A stretch of 7,040 nucleotides of DNA, taken from Bacteroidetes bacterium 4572_112 (GTDB lineage Bacteria > Bacteroidota > Bacteroidia > Bacteroidales > UBA1556). The position numbers and the translations under genes are program-made. The notes beneath the pieces are model-generated. The model made no database searches. It was given only the letters and a program-made list of their open reading frames with translations, and had not been told where the DNA came from. Position 1 is the first letter of the stretch, and the number at the start of each line of letters is the position of its first letter. The DNA lies in the NCBI GenBank assembly GCA_002254285.1, contig NIUZ01000116.1:1-7040 (forward strand). Reading direction: 5' to 3'. This document shows, piece by piece, positions 6,827 to 7,040 of the stretch.

Positions 6827-6834
6827 CAAAGATA
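6827..6834 (-). promoter_or_regulatory. -7 box for the DUF6588-like gene
   Basis: The minus strand reads TATCTTTGCAC, a perfect TAnnTTTG box identical in its first eight bases to the leftmost promoter, 40 bases before the chosen ATG. No TTG lies 19-21 bases upstream, so only half of the consensus is present. Confidence 0.55.
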
Positions 6835-6840
6835 TTATAA

Positions 6841-7040
6841 AATTAGAGGCCGATTAAAAGGGAAATAGTCAAGATTTAGATACTGTAAAATCTCGGAAAA
6901 ACCATTCTTTCCGAACTTAAATAAGCAAAAGCTTAATAAAATGAAAAGAATTAAGGTCTTAAATAACAGACTTTACCCTCGGAAAAATAGTAATTGGTAA
7001 AAGGTTGTTTTATTGTTTATTATTAATGATACTAAAAATG
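6841..7040. other. Gene-free right end with a series of short stem-loops
   Basis: There is no supported gene in these 200 bases. Four short inverted repeats follow one another: AGATTT/AAATCT (6872-6877, 6888-6893), CGGAAA/TTTCCG (6894-6899, 6908-6913), TAAGC/GCTTA around AAAA (6922-6935), and AAGGTCT/AGACTTT with one G-U pair (6953-6959, 6968-6974). A 10-base direct repeat CTCGGAAAAA occurs at 6892-6901 and 6978-6987. The window ends on an ATG (7038-7040) that might open a rightward gene beyond the edge. Confidence 0.35.

Noticed and set aside
6788..6829. A 14-residue N-terminal extension of the DUF6588-like protein.
   Set aside because: It would begin on the -7 box itself and bury the signal peptide.
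6941..7000. A 19-codon ORF (MKRIKVLNNRLYPRKNSNW) in the right-end spacer, considered as a leader peptide.
   Set aside because: It has no ribosome binding site, no promoter and no runs of a regulatory amino acid; it is compatible with chance.

Overview
The window is very AT-rich. It carries several Bacteroidota (Bacteroidetes) hallmarks: -7 boxes of the form TAnnTTTG followed by CA, absence of obvious Shine-Dalgarno sequences, a small bacterial SRP RNA of the Bacteroidota type, an AsmA-like protein and a DUF6588-like protein. I cannot place it below phylum from sequence alone.

Layout, left to right. (1) Positions 1-142 hold two leftward TAnnTTTG promoters followed by a short hairpin and a GGGAAAGTTC-type leader. 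They most likely drive an rRNA operon or another stable RNA that lies off the left edge. (2) Positions 143-487 are AT-rich spacer with no gene I can support. (3) A 10-bp inverted repeat overlapping a -7 box precedes a rightward cluster: aroC (chorismate synthase), an AsmA-like gene and a WecA/MraY-type sugar-1-phosphate transferase. (4) A well-formed promoter drives the SRP RNA gene ffs at about 5176-5278, followed closely by a 99-residue TPR-like protein. (5) A convergent leftward gene encodes a secreted, probably outer-membrane beta-rich protein of DUF6588 type. (6) The last 200 bases have no supported gene but hold a run of short stem-loops.

The most striking feature is the aroC/asmA boundary. 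AroC follows its family closely through the GGIQAGISNGEDI block and then switches within a few bases to sequence that, one frame over, is the N-terminal region of the AsmA-like protein. AroC therefore lacks its last roughly 60 residues, including the conserved C-terminal R-x-D region. The AsmA-like protein lacks its usual N-terminal membrane anchor and has no ATG at the expected place. One deletion, or one assembly or cloning error, explains both defects. I did not see a convincing new biological system here; this junction is the main thing to check.

Functionally, aroC belongs to shikimate/aromatic amino-acid synthesis. The AsmA-like and WecA-like genes belong to cell-envelope biology (lipid/outer-membrane homeostasis and undecaprenyl-linked glycan initiation). 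The SRP RNA supports co-translational membrane targeting. The clustering looks like ordinary chromosomal housekeeping, with no mobile-element genes, CRISPR array or tRNA visible.
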